Origin: Actinophytocola sp050699915
GTDB taxonomy: Bacteria > Actinomycetota > Actinomycetes > Mycobacteriales > Pseudonocardiaceae
Reading direction: 5' to 3'
Assembly: GCF_050699915.1 (NCBI RefSeq)
Contig: NZ_JBOHGA010000147.1
Coordinates: 1-15,995, forward strand
DNA: 15,995 nt
Made by a program: the position numbers and the translations under genes. Every line of letters begins with the position of its first letter. The first letter of the stretch is position 1. The notes below the pieces were generated by a model, which was not told where the DNA came from, did no database searches, and was given only the letters and a program-made list of their open reading frames with translations. Of the stretch, positions 11,465-15,995 are shown piece by piece.

Positions 11465-13642
11465 TCACTGCAAGATCTCCAGCAGCTTCGGGAGGGCTCG
11501 GGCGGCGCGCTCGTGGTCCACATCGGACTCGTCGGTGCGCGTGGTTCGGGTGACGCCGCGGTCCAGCCGGCTCACCTGCTCGCCGATGCCGCGTCGCTCG
11601 GCGGCGGCGAAGTCGGCGAACGTGCGGCGCAGCAACGGAAGCAGGTGGTCGAACACCTCACCGTCCACACCGGTCGCCCACCGGTCGACGACGGCTAGCA
11701 GCTCCGGTTCGTGGATGAGCAGTGCGGCCTCGCCCGACAGGAACCCGTCGAGCCAGCCCGCCGCCTGCACGGCGTCGGCCGCGGGCGAGAGCCGCAGCGA
11801 CAGCCGGCGGCCGGCCTCGGCGACGTCCACGAGGCCGGCGTCGAGCAGCAGCCGGGTGGCGCGACCGGCGACGAGCCCGTGCACGCCCGGCTGCTCGGCC
11901 ACCACGCCCAACGCCCGCTGCCATTCCCGGCGCAGCTCGTCCTGGTCGAGCAGGGCGATGCCGCGTTGCACCCCGTCCACCAGCTCGCGCACGGTCGCCG
12001 CGGCGTCCTCGTCCAGCGCGGCGCACGCGGCCGGCAGTCCGACGGCGACCCGGGTGATCACCCCGGCCAGCACCCGCTGCACCAGCTCGGTGTCGGCCCG
12101 CCGCACGTTGCCGTACCGGCGAACCCGGGCCATCGGCTCCACCGCGGCCATCAGCCGGGTCGTGTCGTGCTGGCGGGCCGCCCGTTCGTCCACAGCGGAC
12201 AGCACGGTCGCGAGCGCGGCCGGCAGGTCCGCGACGAGCGTGGTCTCCACCAGCTCGGCCAGCTCGCCGACGTCCGCGTCCGCCGCGCGCTGGGTGACCA
12301 CCGCGGTCGCCGCCTGCTCGATCGTCGTGCCGTAGCCGGACGCCTCGATCAGCGCGACCTCCAGCTCGGGGCGCCACTCGAGCGTCCACGCCTCCCGGAA
12401 CGTGCCGCGCGTGCGGCCCACCTCGGCCGGCTGTCCCCACGGCACGTCCAGCAACAGCAACCGATGCAGCAGCTTGCTGCGGCCGAGGTGCGACTCGTTG
12501 CGCAGGTCGAGGTCGAGCGTCTGCTCGGCCGCGCTCATCCGCATCCGCAGGCTCTTCCGGGTCGCGGCGAGGTCGCGGGCGAGCGGCACCATCGGCGTGT
12601 CGGCCGGCACCCGGCCGAGGATGTCGCCGACCAGCAGCCGACGGGCCACCAGCCGCATCGGCACCGGCGAGCCGCCGCCGAGCACCGCCTGCGCGGCCTC
12701 CAGCACCTCGTTGAGCCCGGGCAGCGGCCGGTCGCGCAGCCCGGCGAGCGCGTGCGCCAGCCGGACCGCCTCGATGACCGAGGCCGACGACACGTCGTGC
12801 TGCTCACCGCGCAGCAGCCGGGCGACGCGGACCAGCCACCGGGTGACCACCTCGTCCGGCGCGGTGAACAGGTGGTGGTACCAACCGGGGGAGTCGATGC
12901 CGGCGCCGTAGCCGCTGGCCCGGGCGAGCCGGGTGGACGTCCACGGCACCCAGGTGGCCGCGACCTTGGTGGTGCGCAAGCCTTTCAGCAGCGCGTTGTC
13001 CGAAGTAGCCGACGGGAACGTGTCCGGCACGAGCACCGGCGCGTGCCAGGCGCCGCACACCACCGCGATCGTGCCCGGCTCGGCCCGCCGGGCGGCCCGC
13101 ATGACCCGGCGCATGGCGGCCTCGCGCCGCCGGGTCTCCAGGTCGATGTCCTGCCCCTCGCGCAAGGTGCGCATCGCGTCGAGGACGGCGTCGAAGACGT
13201 CGAGCCCGTGGTAGCGCAGCTCGATCGCGTCCTCCCACCAGCGCTCCGCGTCGTCGTAGCCCGCCGCCTCGGCGAGCGTCGCGATCGGGTCGAACCGGTT
13301 CGCGTCCCGGTCCTCCTTCGACACCAACGAGTTCGCGGCCGGGAGGTCGAGGAACCGTGCGGGCCGGCCGTGCTCGTCGGCCCAGCGCAGCGCCACCCAC
13401 TCCGGGGAGAACACCGCCATCGGGTAGAACGCCGCCACGGCCGGGTCGTCGACCGCGTAGCAGAGTCCGGCTACCGGTGGGCGCATGTCCGCGGCGGCGA
13501 CCAGCGGCGCGACCTTGTCCAGCTCCGGCGGGCCCTCGATCAGCACGAGCGTCGGGTCCAGCTCGTCGAGCGCGGAGCGGACCGCGCGCGCCGAGCCGGG
13601 CCCGTGATGCCGGATCCCGAGAATATGTGTGCTCGACGACAT
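11465..13642 (-). CDS. DUF5682-like protein with a TraB/ChaN-like N-terminal signature
   Basis: This 725-residue protein of unknown activity matches the large DUF5682 type found with MoxR and VWA genes. The N-terminus reads ILGIRHHGPGSARAV, then VLIEGPPE near 33-40. CGAWHAPVL near 197-204 (H200) comes later. A G-x-(R/A)-H near the start, a glutamate after a strand, and a second glycine-histidine strand resemble the TraB/TIKI/ChaN/EreA superfamily, so a hydrolase-like domain is plausible. The rest is mostly helical and leucine-rich. The ATG has no clear ribosome site. An in-frame GTG 24 bases earlier overlaps the ATPase stop as GTGA and would add MSEARERT; coupled translation from either is possible. 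That extra stretch is a copy of the TGAGCGA repeat. Confidence 0.75.
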   Translation of the reverse strand: MSSSTHILGIRHHGPGSARAVRSALDELDPTLVLIEGPPELDKVAPLVAAADMRPPVAGLCYAVDDPAVAAFYPMAVFSPEWVALRWADEHGRPARFLDLPAANSLVSKEDRDANRFDPIATLAEAAGYDDAERWWEDAIELRYHGLDVFDAVLDAMRTLREGQDIDLETRRREAAMRRVMRAARRAEPGTIAVVCGAWHAPVLVPDTFPSATSDNALLKGLRTTKVAATWVPWTSTRLARASGYGAGIDSPGWYHHLFTAPDEVVTRWLVRVARLLRGEQHDVSSASVIEAVRLAHALAGLRDRPLPGLNEVLEAAQAVLGGGSPVPMRLVARRLLVGDILGRVPADTPMVPLARDLAATRKSLRMRMSAAEQTLDLDLRNESHLGRSKLLHRLLLLDVPWGQPAEVGRTRGTFREAWTLEWRPELEVALIEASGYGTTIEQAATAVVTQRAADADVGELAELVETTLVADLPAALATVLSAVDERAARQHDTTRLMAAVEPMARVRRYGNVRRADTELVQRVLAGVITRVAVGLPAACAALDEDAAATVRELVDGVQRGIALLDQDELRREWQRALGVVAEQPGVHGLVAGRATRLLLDAGLVDVAEAGRRLSLRLSPAADAVQAAGWLDGFLSGEAALLIHEPELLAVVDRWATGVDGEVFDHLLPLLRRTFADFAAAERRGIGEQVSRLDRGVTRTTRTDESDVDHERAARALPKLLEILQ

Positions 13643-13665
13643 GGTTCGCTCGCGAGCTTCGCTCA
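13643..13665 (-). repeat. TGAGCGA-type stop/start repeat, copy 2
   Basis: The minus strand begins TGAGCGAAGCTCGCGAGCGA and leads to the ATG of the DUF5682-like gene. Its first TGA is the stop of the ATPase gene. It contains the palindrome GCTCGCGAGC. Compare the copy at the OvmZ-like gene end. Confidence 0.5.
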
Positions 13666-14754
13666 CGCCAGTTCTCGGCACGCCCGGTACAGGTCGGCCC
13701 ACGGCTTGCGTTCCCGCACGACGGCCTCCAGGTACTCCTGCCACACCAGCCGGTCGGCCACCGGGTCCTTGACGATCGCGCCGTGCAGCCCCGCCGCCAC
13801 GTCCGCGGCGCGCACCGTGCCGTCGCCGAAGTGCGCGGCGAGCGCGATCCCGCTGGTCACCACGGAGATCGCCTCGCCGGTGGACAGCGTGCCGGACGGC
13901 GACTTGATCTTCGTGCGGCCGTCGGAGGTGACGCCGTCGCGCAGCTCGCGGAAAACCGTGACCACGCGGCGGATCTCGGCGACGCCGTCCCCGCCCGACT
14001 CCAGCTCGGCCGGCAGCCGCAGCGCCTCGCCGAGCTGGGCCACCCGCAGCCGCACGATCTCCACCTCGGACTCGACGTCGTCGGGTAGCGGCAGCACGAC
14101 GACGTTGAAGCGGCGCTTCAGCGCGGCGGACAGGTCGTTGACGCCGCGGTCGCGGTCGTTGGCGGTGGCGATGACGTTGAACCCGGCCAGCGCCTGCACC
14201 TCGTCGTCCAGCTCGGGGATCGGCAGCGTCTTCTCGCTCAGCACGGTGATCAGCGCGTCCTGCACGTCGGACGGGATGCGGGTGAGCTCCTCGATTCGGG
14301 CGATTCCGCCGGTCTCCATGGCCCGGAACACCGGGCTCGCGACGAGCGCCTTGCGGGAGGGTCCCTCGGCGAGCAGGTGGGCGTAGTTCCAGCCGTAGCG
14401 GATGGACTCCTCGGGCGTGCCGGAGGTGCCCTGGACGAGCTGGGTCGAGTCGCCGGAGACGGCCGCGGTGAGGTGCTCGGACAGCCAGGTCTTGGCGGTG
14501 CCGGGGACGCCGAGCAGCAGCAGCGCGCGGTCGGTGGCGAGCGTGGCGATGGCGACCTCGACCAGCCGGCGCGAGCCGAGGTACTTCGGGCTGATCACGG
14601 TGCCGTTCGGGGTCTCGCCGCCGAGGACGTAGGTGGCGACGGCCCAGGGAGACAGGCGCCAGTTGGGCGGTCGCGGCCGGTCGTCGGCCTTGGCGAGGGC
14701 CGCGAGCTCGTCGGCGTGCTGCTCCTCGGCGTGCTGCCGCAACACCTCTGTCAC
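13663..14754 (-). CDS. MoxR-type AAA+ ATPase
   Basis: The 363-residue ATPase has GVPGTAKT (82-89) as Walker A, IARIEEL (151-157) as a Walker B in which glutamate replaces the usual aspartate, ATAND with N199 as sensor 1, and LKRRF with R214/R215 as the likely arginine finger. MoxR-type rings use ATP to remodel partner proteins, usually with a VWA protein encoded nearby, as here. The GTG start overlaps the stop of the preceding DUF5691-like gene (GTGA), and its own TGA overlaps a possible GTG of the DUF5682-like gene, so the three are translationally linked. The acidic pair EE in Walker B probably still supports catalysis. Confidence 0.9.
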   Translation of the reverse strand: MTEVLRQHAEEQHADELAALAKADDRPRPPNWRLSPWAVATYVLGGETPNGTVISPKYLGSRRLVEVAIATLATDRALLLLGVPGTAKTWLSEHLTAAVSGDSTQLVQGTSGTPEESIRYGWNYAHLLAEGPSRKALVASPVFRAMETGGIARIEELTRIPSDVQDALITVLSEKTLPIPELDDEVQALAGFNVIATANDRDRGVNDLSAALKRRFNVVVLPLPDDVESEVEIVRLRVAQLGEALRLPAELESGGDGVAEIRRVVTVFRELRDGVTSDGRTKIKSPSGTLSTGEAISVVTSGIALAAHFGDGTVRAADVAAGLHGAIVKDPVADRLVWQEYLEAVVRERKPWADLYRACRELA

Positions 14755-15995
14755 GTGAACTCCTGCTGGATCGTCTGGCGGATGGTCAGTGCGTGGGCGA
14801 GGCCGCGCAGCGTGCGGCGGCGGGCGCGCTTGTCGGTCGGCGTGCGGGTGAGCCAGTCCTCGACGCCGGGGAGCGCGGCCGGGTCGAGATGCTCGGCCAG
14901 GCTGGCGAACGCCAGCGTCAGCACGCCCTCGCTACTGGCGGTCTGCAGCAGCTGGGTGACGAGGATGGAGAAGTCGACGGGCCACGGGCCGGGGCAGGCG
15001 GCGAGCAGGCCGGCGAACCGCGCGTCCACCTCGATCTGGGCCGCGACGATGCCGGTGGCGGTCTCCGGGTCGAGCGCGGACAGGGTCTCCGGTGTCGGGT
15101 TCGCCTCCGCGAGCGCGCGCAGCCACGTCCGGTTCCGCTGTCGCAGCGCGGCCTTCGTCCAGCCGGTGACGAGCTCGCCCGGCGCGCCGTCGAGGACCGG
15201 CTGCTCGGGCAGCGGGGCGGCGCCGACCAGCTGGATCAGCCACGACGCGCGCGGCCCGAAGCCGGGCTCGCGGCGGTTGGCGACGCCGTCGCGCTTGGCG
15301 GCGGCGTCCGGCTTGTCGGGCAGCTCGACGGTCCCGTCGGGCCGGGTCAGCGCGCGGACCCGCTCGGCCATTCGCCCCGCGCGTCGCGAGCCGGGCAGCC
15401 GGTCGAGCAGCGCCGCGGCGGCCGCCCGAGCGGTGGCCGCCTTGTCGTCCAGTGTGGACTCCAGGAACGGTTCGTCCGCATCGGACAGTCCGGTGGCGAG
15501 CGCGTCGAGCAGCCCGGCGCGGTTCGCCGCCGTCTCGGTGCGCCAGGTCGCCTCGACGAGCTCGCGGCCGCGGTCGGGGTCGGTGCGGCGGATCGCGGTC
15601 AGCAGTGTGAGCCGCTCGCCTCGGGTGGCGGTGGCGAAGCGCTCGGCGACCTCCTCGGCCGCGGGTGGCGGCATGGCCCACGCCCAGCGCCGGTTGCGGG
15701 TGGCGAGCCAGGCGCCGCGCGGACCGGTCACCGCGGCGACCGTCGGCCGCAGTTCGGCCGTGCCGGTGGCGAGCTGCAGCAGGGTGACCAGCAGCGCGGC
15801 CGGCGGCCGCCGGTTCGCGGCCGCGCAGGCCTCGAGCCACTGGCGGGTCAACAGCTCGTTGCCGCCGGCTGTGTCGGCGCTGATGCGGACGTTGCGGTCC
15901 AGCAGCAGCTCGAGCACCTGTGTGGCGGTGGGCGTGCACTCGGGCCGCGGGTCGGCGGCGGCGGGCGGCACGGGCTCGCCGTGCCAGGCCGGCGG
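14751..15995 (-). CDS. DUF5691-like protein, 5' end outside window
   Basis: The frame is open to the right edge: eight more codons (PPAWHGEP) precede the GTG at 15971, with no stop and no ribosome site, so the start is beyond the window and at least 414 residues are present. The product is soluble, almost all helical and rich in alanine and leucine. Repeat-like segments such as RLTLLTAIRRTDPDRGRELVEATW suggest an alpha-solenoid scaffold. I assign DUF5691 from its place directly before a MoxR-type ATPase and DUF5682-like gene, and from its helical character. In related actinomycete loci a SWIM zinc-finger gene lies just upstream, which would be outside this window. Molecular function is unknown; a scaffold or substrate-recognition role is a guess. 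Its TGA overlaps the ATPase GTG. Confidence 0.65.
   Translation of the reverse strand, partial: PPAWHGEPVPPAAADPRPECTPTATQVLELLLDRNVRISADTAGGNELLTRQWLEACAAANRRPPAALLVTLLQLATGTAELRPTVAAVTGPRGAWLATRNRRWAWAMPPPAAEEVAERFATATRGERLTLLTAIRRTDPDRGRELVEATWRTETAANRAGLLDALATGLSDADEPFLESTLDDKAATARAAAAALLDRLPGSRRAGRMAERVRALTRPDGTVELPDKPDAAAKRDGVANRREPGFGPRASWLIQLVGAAPLPEQPVLDGAPGELVTGWTKAALRQRNRTWLRALAEANPTPETLSALDPETATGIVAAQIEVDARFAGLLAACPGPWPVDFSILVTQLLQTASSEGVLTLAFASLAEHLDPAALPGVEDWLTRTPTDKRARRRTLRGLAHALTIRQTIQQEFT

Noticed and set aside
11711..14386. 891-aa plus-strand frame opposite the MoxR-VWA cluster
   Set aside because: Antisense shadow of the DUF5682-like and ATPase genes; no ribosome site and low-complexity product.

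Overview
The window is about 70% G+C with dense, coupled genes. It reads as chromosomal DNA of a filamentous actinomycete, probably Pseudonocardiaceae-like (Amycolatopsis, Saccharothrix or relatives). This rests on two SARP-family regulators, an OvmZ-like/small-HTH gene set, GTG starts, and a short TGAGCGA-type repeat at gene starts. The genus is an inference. I see no rRNA, tRNA, CRISPR array or insertion sequence.

Left part (1-5.8 kb). The end of an AhpD/carboxymuconolactone decarboxylase-like gene faces a small SARP activator across a hairpin terminator. Next, on the minus strand, is a coupled operon: an OvmZ-like zinc-ribbon protein, a 25-residue ORF with its own ribosome site, and a 69-residue HTH protein. 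A CPA2 cation/proton antiporter diverges from it. Convergent to the antiporter, across a strong hairpin, is a two-gene operon: an HxlR-type regulator with an SCP2-like domain, and a four-helix membrane protein with two copies of HxxEHLxxxVQ.

Centre (5.8-10.2 kb). A 1032-residue AfsR-type regulator (SARP, NB-ARC and TPR parts) ends in an 18-pair hairpin. Convergent to it is a 51-residue pre-peptide with a predicted secreted 19-residue, two-cysteine product. Divergent from the peptide is an ornithine cyclodeaminase/mu-crystallin-like gene.

Right part (10.2-16 kb). A minus-strand cluster encodes a DUF5691-like protein (cut by the window edge), a MoxR-type AAA+ ATPase, a large DUF5682-like protein with a TraB/ChaN-like signature, and a VWA protein with an intact MIDAS. 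It looks like a four-part NTP-dependent machine of the MoxR-VWA kind, function unknown.

Most interesting regulatory signal. The hexamer CTATCG occurs as direct repeats exactly 11 bp apart upstream of three genes (small SARP, antiporter, secreted peptide). Each pair points at its gene and is followed 7-8 bp later by a TA-starting, -10-like hexamer. This is the geometry of SARP targets and suggests a local, probably autoregulated SARP regulon. A second 11-bp repeat pair, AGAACCAGTC, faces the cyclodeaminase-like gene and is interlocked with the peptide promoter.
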